A stretch of DNA of 64,000 nt, from positions 124,001 through 188,000 of the forward strand of contig NZ_FOCQ01000004.1 of NCBI RefSeq assembly GCF_900110165.1, given 5' to 3'. The notes below the pieces were generated by a model. It searched no databases. It saw only the letters and a list, made by a program, of their open reading frames with translations, and was not told the DNA's origin. Position 1 is the first letter of the stretch. Each line of letters starts with the position of its first letter. Source of the DNA: Lihuaxuella thermophila. GTDB lineage: Bacteria; Bacillota; Bacilli; Thermoactinomycetales; Thermoactinomycetaceae. Below, in pieces: positions 44,222-52,644 of the stretch. The translations under genes were made by a program, and so were the position numbers.

Positions 44222-45604
44222 TCAATATTTATCCCAGCGGAGCCACTTGGGGTAATGGTTTTTCAACAGTCCGCCGGATACCTTCCCCCAGCCGAGCGGG
44301 AAATGATCCACTGTTACCAATGTCCAACCCGCATCCAATGAGGCCGGCAAGGCTTCTCCCTGAAGATACAGGAGCAGTTCCGGGTCTTCGGCGCTGAAAT
44401 TGAGTGTTTGTCGGACCTGGCCGGGCCGGCTGGATAAGGCCAGCGCATGTGAAGGGACAAAGCGCCCTTTTTTTACTTGACCCAGGTAGCGGCCCGGTCG
44501 TTCTACCTTCAGCCCCTTGAGTGAAGGGAGTTCTTCCGGTACCTGATACAAATGCTCCCCGTACAGAGTGAAGGCTCCTTTAATTTCGCTGTTTTTGTAG
44601 GTTTCCATGACAAACTGTTTCCACTGTTTCATGGCATCGGCATGGACAGGGGGAAACTTGCCGGGGCGTTGTCTGGTTCCCGCCGCAGCTGGTTCCTTTT
44701 CCAATACGGCGACAAAATGCCCTTCTCCGCGGAGGTGATGGGGCCAGAGACGCGACGTTTGCCGCAATTCACCTTGCGGATGGTCGGCCCAATCCGGCCG
44801 TCCCGGTTGGTAATGAACGGCTTGCGGGACGGGAACGAGATGAAAGTCGGGATGTTGTTCCAGAAAATGCAGGATTAAAGATTCATTTTCCGTCGGATTG
44901 AAAGTGCAGGTAGAGTAAACGAGGCGTCCGCCGGGACGGAGCATCGGTGCTGCCGCTGTCAGTATTTCCAGCTGAAGATCAGCGCTTTTTCTGACGGACC
45001 GCAAACTCCACCGTTCACACACTTCCGGGTCTTTGCGAAACATGCCTTCCCCCGAGCAGGGAGCATCGACCAGAATACGGTCAAAAAATCCGGCAAAGCG
45101 GGAAGTGAGCCGGACGGGATTTTCATTCAGGACCACCGCATGGGTCACTCCGCAGCGTTCGAGGTTTTCCACCAGCGCTTTGATTCGCTTGTCATCAATT
45201 TCATTGGCGACCAGAATCCCTTCACCTTTCATCTTGGCGGCGATTTGCGTTGTTTTGCCCCCGGGTGCGGCGCAGAGATCCAATATTTTTTCTCCCGGCT
45301 CCGGCGCCAATGCTTCTGCCGGGGCCATGGCGCTCGCATCCTGAATGTAATACAACCCTGCGGCATGATAAACGTGTTTTCCCGGGCGGTTCGCCTCATG
45401 CTGATAATAAAAGCCTTCCCGGCACCAGGGAATCGCCTCCAGATGAAAAGGAACCCGCTTCACCAGCTCTGCGGGGGAAATTTTCAGGGTATTTACGCGC
45501 AAGGCGCGGGTAGCCGGTTGGTCATATGTATGGATGAATGCGGAATACTCGCTTCCAAGCAATCGCTTCATCTGATCCAAATAATCCTGGGGAAGCGAAG
45601 TCAC
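44222..45604 (-). CDS. RsmF/NOP-family RNA m5C methyltransferase
   Basis: 460 residues. The RsmB/NOP core spans about 1-300: YIQDASAMAPAEALAPEPGE, SAM motif ILDLCAAPGGKTTQIA, NEIDDKRIKAL, and both catalytic cysteines in LVDAPCSGEGMFRKD and YSTCTFNPTENE. The C-terminal part (about 330-460) is an RsmF-type extension with a PUA-like end (PLGWGKVSGG, LKNHYPKWLRW). It adds methyl to C5 of a cytosine in rRNA or tRNA. GTG start at 45604 behind AAAGGAGGAGATCAC. 21 bases after the BaiN-like gene, probably one unit. Confidence 0.9.
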   Translation of the reverse strand: MTSLPQDYLDQMKRLLGSEYSAFIHTYDQPATRALRVNTLKISPAELVKRVPFHLEAIPWCREGFYYQHEANRPGKHVYHAAGLYYIQDASAMAPAEALAPEPGEKILDLCAAPGGKTTQIAAKMKGEGILVANEIDDKRIKALVENLERCGVTHAVVLNENPVRLTSRFAGFFDRILVDAPCSGEGMFRKDPEVCERWSLRSVRKSADLQLEILTAAAPMLRPGGRLVYSTCTFNPTENESLILHFLEQHPDFHLVPVPQAVHYQPGRPDWADHPQGELRQTSRLWPHHLRGEGHFVAVLEKEPAAAGTRQRPGKFPPVHADAMKQWKQFVMETYKNSEIKGAFTLYGEHLYQVPEELPSLKGLKVERPGRYLGQVKKGRFVPSHALALSSRPGQVRQTLNFSAEDPELLLYLQGEALPASLDAGWTLVTVDHFPLGWGKVSGGLLKNHYPKWLRWDKY

Positions 45605-45625
45605 GTGATCTCCTCCTTTACCGTT

Positions 45626-46900
45626 TCAAGCTTTCATGGCGAGAACTTGCTCCGCCGCACTCTTGCCCGCCACATAGCCCGTGCAAGAGGCTGCGGTAAT
45701 GTTGTATCCCCCCGTGTAACCATGAATGTCCAATATCTCCCCGCAAAAGTAGAGCCCGTTCATCCGCTTGGATTGCATCGTTTTCGGATCGATTTCCTTG
45801 ACGTGAACCCCACCGCCGGTGACAAACGCTTTTTCGAGGGGAAGCGTTCCGTTCACGTGTACGGGAAAAGCTTTCATCTTCATGCAGAGGGAACGCAACT
45901 CACCTTTGGAAAGATGGGAGCAGGTGCGTTCGCCGTCCAGATCGGCCAAGGGAAGCAAAACTGGCAAAACCCGTTCCGGCAGCATGCTTTTCAGGGTGTT
46001 TCGGATCGTTTTTTTCGGGTTTTCTTTGACCAGCCGCCACCCTTCTTGCTCCAGCTGATCGAGGGGTTGGTCGGGAAAAAAGTCGATCTCGATCAACGTG
46101 GAAGGTACACCGAATTTTTTTAAACTCTTCACCACAAACTGGCTGCACCTGAGTGCTGCCGGGCCGGACAGGCCAAAGTGGGTAAAGATCATATCTCCCC
46201 GGTGCTGCACTAATTTTTTCCCTTTCGGATTGTACACCGTCAAGGTGACATCGCGCAAAGACAATCCTTGCAGCGACTTGTTCCGGATAAAAGACTCATC
46301 GGAAGTGAGCGGGACTTCCGTCGGAAACAGTTCCGTTACGGTATGTCCTGCTTCTTCCGCCCAGGCATATCCGTCTCCTGTCGATCCTGTATGGGGGACC
46401 GATTTACCCCCGACTGCCACGATCACCGCCGGAGCGAAATACTTTTTCCCGTTCCGGCACTCGACGCCGATCACTTTTCCGCCTTCGTACAGCACTCGTT
46501 GGACCGGTGTATGGACCCGGATCTCAGCTCCCACAGATTTTACTTTATGGATCAACGCATTCACTACCGACTTGGCGCTGTCGGAGACAGGAAACATCCT
46601 TCCGTTATCTTCTTCCTTTAAACGTACACCCATCTCCTCAAAAAAACGGGCCAGATCCCGGTTGTTAAAAATCGAAAAAACACTGTATAAGAACCGTCCG
46701 TTCCCGGGGATGTTTTTGATTAATTCATCCACCTCCTTCATGTTGGTCACATTGCACCGACCGCCTCCGGAAATGGCCAGTTTTCGTCCCAACTTGTCTC
46801 CTTTGTCCAACAACAGAACGCGGGCACCGTGCAGTCCGGCGGAGGCGCTGGCCATCAATCCTGCCGGGCCTCCGCCGACGACAATGACATCATATCTCAT
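45626..46900 (-). CDS. BaiN/HI0933-family FAD-dependent oxidoreductase
   Basis: 424 residues. The N-terminal dinucleotide motif is [41 protein letters not shown] is the BaiN/HI0933 hallmark (cut here as [16 protein letters not shown]). The C-terminal FAD contact is [16 protein letters not shown]. Members are soluble flavoproteins of unclear substrate; some are annotated as aminoacetone oxidases. ATG 46900 behind AAAGGAGTTCTGGA. Confidence 0.9.
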   Translation of the reverse strand: MRYDVIVVGGGPAGLMASASAGLHGARVLLLDKGDKLGRKLAISGGGRCNVTNMKEVDELIKNIPGNGRFLYSVFSIFNNRDLARFFEEMGVRLKEEDNGRMFPVSDSAKSVVNALIHKVKSVGAEIRVHTPVQRVLYEGGKVIGVECRNGKKYFAPAVIVAVGGKSVPHTGSTGDGYAWAEEAGHTVTELFPTEVPLTSDESFIRNKSLQGLSLRDVTLTVYNPKGKKLVQHRGDMIFTHFGLSGPAALRCSQFVVKSLKKFGVPSTLIEIDFFPDQPLDQLEQEGWRLVKENPKKTIRNTLKSMLPERVLPVLLPLADLDGERTCSHLSKGELRSLCMKMKAFPVHVNGTLPLEKAFVTGGGVHVKEIDPKTMQSKRMNGLYFCGEILDIHGYTGGYNITAASCTGYVAGKSAAEQVLAMKA

Positions 46901-47039
46901 TCCAGAACTCCTTTTTATTCTTCATTTTTCCCCAACTTCACCCATTGTAGGATAGACGGCTCCATCTGAAAAGAGAAAAGAAGGTTTCGTACACAGACGT
47001 CAAGAATCATATTGAAAAGCGTGCAAAGGGTGGTGGAAA

Positions 47040-47693
47040 ATGAGCAGGGATCAGTTGTTGGAAGCGATTCGCACAGGGGTGCTGGCAGAAGTGAAACAGA
47101 TGGTCCAAGAGCATCCGCAATGCGTCGAAACGGGGAAGGAAGAGAAAACCACACGGGTGATTACGGCGGCTTACAAGTGGAAGAAAGAGATTCTGGATGA
47201 ATTGTTGTCCCAAAGGCCCAATCTTACTTTTTTCGAAGCGGTGATCGCCGGAGAAGTAGAAAAAGTAGCCGTCTTTTTGCAGCAGCACCCGGAACGAATG
47301 AATGAGATGAGCCGCGATGGATGGACCCCGCTCCATCTGGCCTCTTTCTTCGGACATGTGGAACTGGTCCGGTTTTTACTGAAAAAGGGAGCCGATGTCC
47401 GTGCCATTTCCCGCAATCAAATGGCCAATCAGCCCCTGCATGCCGCGATCGCCGGCGGGGTGGAAGAAGTTGCTCTCCTGTTGCTCAAACACGGAGCCCG
47501 TGTCAATACGCCACAGCACCTGGGATATACACCTTTGCATGTAGCGGTTCTGACGGGGAGTACGGTACTCGTCAAACGTCTGTTGGAATGGGGAGCAGAT
47601 CCCAGTGTACATACGGACGAAGGAAAAACGGCTCTCGATCTGGCCATGGAAAACGGGAAGCAGGAAGTGTTGGATTTGCTGAGGGTAAGATAA
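47040..47693 (+). CDS. Ankyrin repeat protein
   Basis: 217 residues with about five to six ankyrin repeats covering nearly the whole chain. The clearest are DGWTPLHLASFFGHVELVRF, NQPLHAAIAGGVEEVALLLL, LGYTPLHVAVLTGSTVLVKR and EGKTALDLAMENGKQEVLDL. There is no signal peptide or membrane helix, so it is a cytosolic binding protein with unknown partner. ATG 47040 follows AAGGGTGGTGGAAA. Divergent from the BaiN-like gene. Confidence 0.9.
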   Translation: MSRDQLLEAIRTGVLAEVKQMVQEHPQCVETGKEEKTTRVITAAYKWKKEILDELLSQRPNLTFFEAVIAGEVEKVAVFLQQHPERMNEMSRDGWTPLHLASFFGHVELVRFLLKKGADVRAISRNQMANQPLHAAIAGGVEEVALLLLKHGARVNTPQHLGYTPLHVAVLTGSTVLVKRLLEWGADPSVHTDEGKTALDLAMENGKQEVLDLLRVR

Positions 47694-47707
47694 CCGCCCG
47701 GAGATGA

Positions 47708-47735
47708 AGGGGACCCGATAAGGTCCTCTTTTATT
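47708..47735 (+). terminator. Rho-independent terminator
   Basis: AGGGGACC (47708-47715) pairs with GGTCCTCT (47722-47729), with one G-U pair, then TTTATTT. It closes the ankyrin gene. Confidence 0.75.
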
Positions 47736-47869
47736 TAACATGTTTGCATCGCGGGACTCTACTTCAGTATTCTGAATAAAAATGGGAATTTGCTAGCAGA
47801 ATGAAAAGAAGTCGAAAATCTGGTTAGGGATATCGGCTCCTCAGATCCTATTATGGGATTTCCCCAAAC

Positions 47870-47902
47870 GAAAAGCCTTCGGCTTTGTACCGAAGGCTTT
47901 TC
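47870..47902 (-). terminator. Terminator of the regulator-peptide unit
   Basis: A perfect 13-bp stem, GAAAAGCCTTCGG (47870-47882) with CCGAAGGCTTTTC (47890-47902), lies five bases beyond the stop of the 26-codon peptide gene on the minus strand. Confidence 0.8.
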
Positions 47903-47907
47903 ACATA

Positions 47908-47988
47908 CTATTTGGAGCCGATTGAAGGCGGATCATCGTCATCATCGCCTGCTTTTTTTGCTAAATGGAGTTCAATAAAAAACTTCAT
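47908..47988 (-). CDS. Candidate Phr-like signalling peptide precursor
   Basis: 26 codons from ATG 47986-47988 to TAG 47908-47910: a basic/hydrophobic head (MKFFIELHLAKKAG), five Asp in a row, then PPSIGSK. GTGAGG lies nine bases before the ATG. The start overlaps the last 17 bases of the HTH/TPR regulator gene, the arrangement of rap-phr and other RRNPP pairs, and a terminator follows at once. There is no classic signal peptide, so export would need another route. No known Phr matches it as far as I can tell. Confidence 0.55.
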   Translation of the reverse strand: MKFFIELHLAKKAGDDDDDPPSIGSK

Positions 47989-49366
47989 AAATCTCGACCT
48001 CACTTTTTATACAAAGTTCAGTTTCAAGCCGGTACTTTTTTACAAGGGATTCAATAAATTCGTTTGTCCTACCCATCTTATCAAAACAGTAGATTAATTT
48101 CAATAACGCCGTATGTTGTCTATGTTTGTAACTGTTTAGTTCGAGAATATTTTCTGCCTCTTGGTAATAGGGTAGGGCTTCCGAAAATTGTTCTTGAAAA
48201 AGATGAACATTACCTCGGATAATCAACGCTTTACCTAAGCGAAATACATCTTGACGTTCCCGTGCGATATTAATTGCTTTTTCAAGGTGTGTCGTTGCTT
48301 GAGACCAGTCATTTTTGGCATTAAATAGAATACCGAGGTAAGTGTGTGCATCAATATGCCGACGTGGATATTTACACTCGCTATCAGCATTAAGCACTAA
48401 TTCGAATCGATCATAAGCCCGGTCAAAATCGCCTTCCGACAAATAAATGCTTCCTAATATGATCATTAAGTCGAGATAACGATTATCACTACGAATACTG
48501 GTTGCAATATCGATACCTTCGTTACAGCATTGACGGGCAGCTTCAAACATCTTCTGGTTACGGAGAATAATCGATCTGAACTTATAAAAGTCCAGTAAGG
48601 CATAATTGTTTTTGTCAATTTTTGATCTCTGCGGCCAAACTTCATAAAGAATAGAGGCAGCCTGATCATACTGAGATGAATTCCACAAGTACATCATTTT
48701 GTTTGCCAATAAGTTGTACTTGTTATTTGTTAATAAATTGTTTTTGCCTTCCTTTGCTTCATCATATGCCGCTAAACCTTGGTTTATGTAGTCGATGGCT
48801 TTGTCCAAGTCGTTCAAAAAATAACGGCAGGCAGCTAACCTGTTGTAACAGGCGGCAATAATGTTGTCCTCAGGATTAAGGCCATATTGGTTACACACTT
48901 GGATCGCGTGTTTAAACTTTTTTTCCGCTTTTTTATATATCTTTTTTCTGTCCTTTCCATCCCTGTCTCTTTGAATGATTCTACCCTCCAAATAAATTGC
49001 GAAAGGAGCAAGGGGATGGAAATCTTCAATTTGATGCTTTTCCAGTTCGCATTTAGCTGTTTAAATGTATCCGGTTTCAACCATTCTTTCAATCTGCTTG
49101 AGTTTAAATTTCAATTCTTTAGCTTCTTCTGTTGCTTTCTCCACTAATTTTTTCAGTTCCTTTTTTGTCGTCCCTATTGTTTCTAAATATAGTTTGAAAG
49201 TTTCCTCTTTTACAACCTCTCCTTTCTCTATGTTGCTTGAAGTAGAGGACGGGAAGTTAAAGTTGACTTCAATGTCCGTCAAGCTCAACGCCCTTTCAAC
49301 TATTCTCTTTTTTCTGACAACATACCGAGCGATTTCATTATCTAACCGGATCTTTTTCTCGGACAT
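47972..49366 (-). pseudogene. HTH/TPR regulator of RRNPP type, interrupted by an in-frame stop
   Basis: Read from ATG 49364-49366 (GAGAGGTGTTTTA upstream), one frame of 464 codons is broken only by TAA at 49061-49063. Part one (101 codons) holds an Xre-like helix-turn-helix (SSTSSNIEKGEVVKEETFK). Beyond the stop the same frame continues TAKCELEKHQIEDFHPLAPF, then TPR repeats (NRLAACRYFLNDLDKAIDYI, ALIIRGNVHLFQEQFSEALP) to the end. That is the layout of PlcR/NprR/AimR-type peptide-sensing regulators. Reinitiation at TTG 48991 could give a TPR-only fragment. The continuity of frame suggests a recent nonsense change or a sequence error. Confidence 0.75.
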
Positions 49367-49667
49367 TAAAACACCTCTCATTAATGGGCGTTCAAAATTA
49401 TCATACAACAGTAGATGGAAATATCAACCTCCTACTCATCCAAGATAATACGTGGAAGAACGGTTACAAAGAAGAGTGAAAAACCTATAACTTGCTTCCC
49501 AAATACATTAAATTACGAATTATTCCAAGATAAAACTTGCGGGCAAGTAATATTGAGAAAATTTAAATTTTTATAATATAATTTAATCACAAGAAGGCGA
49601 TTTTCGCAAATATATCCTGTTGTTTGAGTGTTGATGAACTTATTTATTTCAAAGGAGGCAGAAAACT
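49367..49667. other. Divergent A+T-rich intergenic region
   Basis: About 300 bases between the leftward regulator and the rightward small-gene series. TATAATATAATTTAATC near 49574-49590 contains -10-like sequence. No gene or stable hairpin was seen. Confidence 0.5.
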
Positions 49668-49967
49668 TTGCTGACAATGCTCGTTCAAGGTCAGGCGAAC
49701 CGTGTTATGGCATTTTTGAATGATCTTCAACAACGTCCACAAATCGAAATGCTACATCAGGAAGTACAGGGCGAAAAAATGGAGGGGGATGTAGATGTAA
49801 AGGTCACATGCTATGTGAAGCACTGTCCTGAGCGGCGGCTGCGGATGATCAATATGGAAACAGTTGATGGAACCGTCATTGTGATTCCCTTATTGGACGC
49901 CGTTTGCGTGGAAATTGATGCAGGAACAAAGATTTTCTCAGGCAGAGTTTTTGATATATTCGCATAA
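49668..49967 (+). CDS. Small protein of unknown function, paralogous to the next gene
   Basis: 99 residues from TTG 49668 behind AAAGGAGGCAGAAAACT (an ATG three codons on is also possible). It starts LTMLVQGQANRVMAFLNDLQ and ends with alternating hydrophobics (VDGTVIVIPLLDAVCVEIDA). Its N-terminal 30 residues share the pattern V.G....V..FL.D....PQ with the gene at 50046, so the two look like diverged duplicates. No known domain is recognised. A weak GAGCCA/TGGCTC hairpin lies downstream. Confidence 0.7.
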   Translation: MLTMLVQGQANRVMAFLNDLQQRPQIEMLHQEVQGEKMEGDVDVKVTCYVKHCPERRLRMINMETVDGTVIVIPLLDAVCVEIDAGTKIFSGRVFDIFA

Positions 49968-50045
49968 AAAAGAGAGCCAATATAGATAATGGCTCCCAAA
50001 AGAATTAAATCCATGACTCCATTATAACACAAAGGGTGTTTTCAA

Positions 50046-50351
50046 GTGTTGCGACTGACTGTAGAGGGACCTGAAGAGAAAGTGAGAGACTTTTTGAAGG
50101 ATTTCTCAAACCTTCCGCAACATAAAGTGATAACTACATCAGAGCTGTTTTTCAATGGTGGCACTGAAGATGCAACCGTGATTTGCCATTTTTTTCACTA
50201 CCCTTTGGAAGAGATAAATGAACCGATTTCCGTCTTGTTTAGAACAACTGACGGCAAATATTTGGGCTTTACACTGCTAAAGGGCAATGTAATCAGAATC
50301 GGTAATGAAATTACTATTTCAGGAAAGGCCACGTCCGGTCTATTGGAATAG
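50046..50351 (+). CDS. Small protein of unknown function, paralog of 49668
   Basis: 101 residues from GTG 50046 behind AAAGGGTGTTTTCAA. It starts LRLTVEGPEEKVRDFLKDFS and later has TTDGKYLGFTLLKGNVIRIG, which parallels the VDGTVIVIPLLDAVCVEI part of the previous gene. Predicted as a mixed alpha/beta protein without signal or membrane helix. It is directly followed by the next reading frame. Confidence 0.7.
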   Translation: MLRLTVEGPEEKVRDFLKDFSNLPQHKVITTSELFFNGGTEDATVICHFFHYPLEEINEPISVLFRTTDGKYLGFTLLKGNVIRIGNEITISGKATSGLLE

Positions 50352-50633
50352 ATGGAAAGGTGGAAAGAAGTTTTGGGCAAGACCGACACCATCAAAAAGG
50401 ATGAGGCTGTAGGGTGCTTCGTCCGTGTCTTGGCAAAGCTCGGTGATTCACGGAAGAAGATCGAGGAAGTCGTCAAACAATTAGCAGGTTCATTTGATTT
50501 GAATTGCAGCGAAGAGACATTCGATATTAACTTTGTTGCCGGTAAGGTCGAAAGAAAAACATTGTTGCCAACACAAGTTAACAACCGAACCCAGTCGGCA
50601 ATACCACGAAATATCTATGGAAAAAGCCTATAA
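50352..50633 (+). CDS. Small protein of unknown function
   Basis: 93 residues if started at the ATG touching the previous stop; TTG 50373 behind AAAGGTGG is an alternative start (86 residues). It has a helical middle (KKIEEVVKQLAGSFDLNCSE) and a polar tail. Not recognised. The three small genes from 49668 appear to form one transcription unit, and 160 bases without a gene follow before the AlkZ-like gene. Confidence 0.55.
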   Translation: MERWKEVLGKTDTIKKDEAVGCFVRVLAKLGDSRKKIEEVVKQLAGSFDLNCSEETFDINFVAGKVERKTLLPTQVNNRTQSAIPRNIYGKSL

Positions 50634-50794
50634 AGTTTTATCGGTTTGAAACCTTATGCGAAGTAGTTATGCCTGGTTAGTGGCAAGAATTTCGCTCATT
50701 CTTCACAAGGACACGAAACGATTTTAGATAATAGTTATCTTGTATTTCTTCTCTAAACGTTAGACTAATTAATTTTATTTTAGTGGAGGATGAC

Positions 50795-51940
50795 ATGAGC
50801 AACTTAATTGAAATGACAAACGACCAATTTGCTCCTAACCAGGTTATGAACTACTTGCTTAAAAAGCATCATGTAGTTCCAGGATACCAGAGTAACTGCG
50901 TGATCGAAGTCGCTACCCATTTGTTCGGTCTTCATGCTGCTCGATAACCCACGCCTTTTGTCTCTCTTGCCGTGCGTGTGAACAACTTTAATTCAAATAT
51001 GTTATGGAGAACTCTGTACCAAGATAGAGAGCTAATCAAACTGCGATGTATGAGGCGAACCCTGCACATTTTGCCGCCTTCATTCTCACCAATAGCCCAT
51101 CGTGCGACTATATCCTTTCGAGTAGCTGATTGTCGGACAAAGTATAAAAAAATTGCAATTGACGATCAGAAAAAAGAAGAAATCAAATCGATTATTATCG
51201 AGTTGGTTAAAGCAAATCCTTTGTCTGCAAGTGATATTCAATCGTTGAGTAAATTTAAACTTGGAGTATTGACTGATGAATACTCTCAGGCCATCTCGAT
51301 TGCAATAAAAGAGTTATGGGAGAGCGGAGAGCTTTGTTATATTAATGAGTCGCCCCATTGGGGAAAAGAGCAACGCTTATATGGACATGCTCCAACACTC
51401 TATCCCAAGCATCGCCTTAATGATCTTTCTATAGAGGAAGCACGAAGAAGGCTTGTTTTTCATCATATTGATACGTTCGGTCCCGTCACAGAGGTTGATA
51501 TTGCTTGGTGGTCGGGTCTTGGGAGAACGGTAATTCGGGAAGCAATTGAGCATTATGCCGAGAAATTGGTTAACGTGACCATCCAATCAAGTGATAAAAC
51601 CTTCTATATGACCAAATCCAATTATGAGCATTTATGTAAGATGCGGGATGAGAATGATCCTTGGATTTCGCTATTGGCTTATGAAGACCCGAGTTTAAAA
51701 GGTTACTATGAAAGCCGGTTCCTTTATGTAGATATGCAACATTACAATCGTCTCTTCAATACAATTGGTGAAGTCCGCGCAAGCATCTTTTCTAACGGAA
51801 AAGCGATTGGTATTTGGTCAATAGATAAGGTGAAGAAGAGAATTGATTGGGAAACGTTCGAGAAAACGGATCGGAAAACAAAGTCTCATATTGAAAAGAA
51901 AATCAGCGAAATGAGAAACTTCTTGTTTGAACAAAGCTAG
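50795..51940 (+). pseudogene. AlkZ/YcaQ-like winged-helix DNA glycosylase family, interrupted by an in-frame stop
   Basis: One frame of 381 codons from ATG 50795 (GTGGAGGATGAC upstream) to TAG 51938-51940, broken only by TAA 50945-50947. The first 50 codons end VATHLFGLHAAR. After the stop the frame continues PTPFVSLAVRVNNF, then LIKLRCMRRTLHILPPS, so HAAR-stop-PTPF stands for the usual HAARLPTPF and the stop is probably TTA changed to TAA. The R-TLH-P segment and the later VDIAWWSGLG are family features. AlkZ-type enzymes unhook DNA crosslinks; other members have unknown roles. A GTG 50972 start could give a truncated protein. Confidence 0.75.
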
Positions 51941-51946
51941 GCCCTG

Positions 51947-51962
51947 GGAGGAAAATTCCTCC
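51947..51962. promoter_or_regulatory. Palindrome upstream of the first kinase gene
   Basis: GGAGGAAAATTCCTCC is a full palindrome of seven paired bases around AA, 28 bases before the ATG of the first thymidylate-kinase-like gene. It could be an operator or a small hairpin. Nothing identifies the regulator. Confidence 0.35.
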
Positions 51963-51989
51963 TTGGGTTTAGTCAAGGAGGTCTCTCGA

Positions 51990-52628
51990 ATGAAAAAAGG
52001 GAGATTGATTGTACTGGAAGGGATGAGTGGCGTCGGAAAAACAACGCTCGCTCGAAATTGGGTCAAAACTCTGACAGATCGAGGTGTGCCCGTGATTTAC
52101 CTTCATGGAGCGTTATCGGACACGCCTGTAGGTCAACGGTTTAAAGAAGTAGTCCAATCACGGAAGCTAGAGCTGACCTCTACCTACTACTACCTAGCTG
52201 ATCTTGTTCAATTCACGCAATCCCATATACAGCCTATGTTAAAACGAGGTTATGTTGTTATACAGGATCGCTATGTAGACTCCATTATTTCGTTTCATCG
52301 GGCATTGACTAAAATGAACGGAATAATCGAGGATATCAAACCAGTAGTGGACTTGTATACAGAGGTTGGCTTATTAGCCCGACCGGAAGCGACGATTTGG
52401 TGTTATGCGTCAGATAAGGTTATTCAAAGTCGTTTAAACTCTGATGATGGAGCCCACCGCAAGTATATTAAGAATCCCCATTTGTTACGAAGCGTTTCGG
52501 AGGAGTTTGCCTTATTAATGGATGAAAGAATTCAGGATGGAGAGACGATCCATACCGTTAAGATGGATCAGGTTCAGCATCTCTCTTTTATGGAACGGTT
52601 TATTTTCGATCTATGTGAAACTTTATGA
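51990..52628 (+). CDS. Thymidylate kinase-like nucleotide kinase (first copy)
   Basis: 212 residues from ATG 51990 behind AAGGAGGTCTCTCGA. P-loop IVLEGMSGVGKTTLARNWV, then a DR(Y) motif in VVIQDRYVDSI, as in dTMP kinases, and a late region ending FMERFIFDLCETL. Overall it matches the TMPK fold, but it lacks the usual TREPGGT segment of housekeeping Tmk and has SDTPVGQ there instead. It probably phosphorylates a nucleoside monophosphate or an analog. Seventeen bases before the radical SAM gene and part of the same operon. Confidence 0.85.
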   Translation: MKKGRLIVLEGMSGVGKTTLARNWVKTLTDRGVPVIYLHGALSDTPVGQRFKEVVQSRKLELTSTYYYLADLVQFTQSHIQPMLKRGYVVIQDRYVDSIISFHRALTKMNGIIEDIKPVVDLYTEVGLLARPEATIWCYASDKVIQSRLNSDDGAHRKYIKNPHLLRSVSEEFALLMDERIQDGETIHTVKMDQVQHLSFMERFIFDLCETL

Positions 52629-52644
52629 TATGAAAGGAGAGGGC

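Noticed and set aside
50795-50947. A free-standing 50-residue protein
   Set aside because: Same frame as the following gene, and joined they rebuild the HAARxPTPF region of an AlkZ-like protein, so it is the interrupted 5' end.
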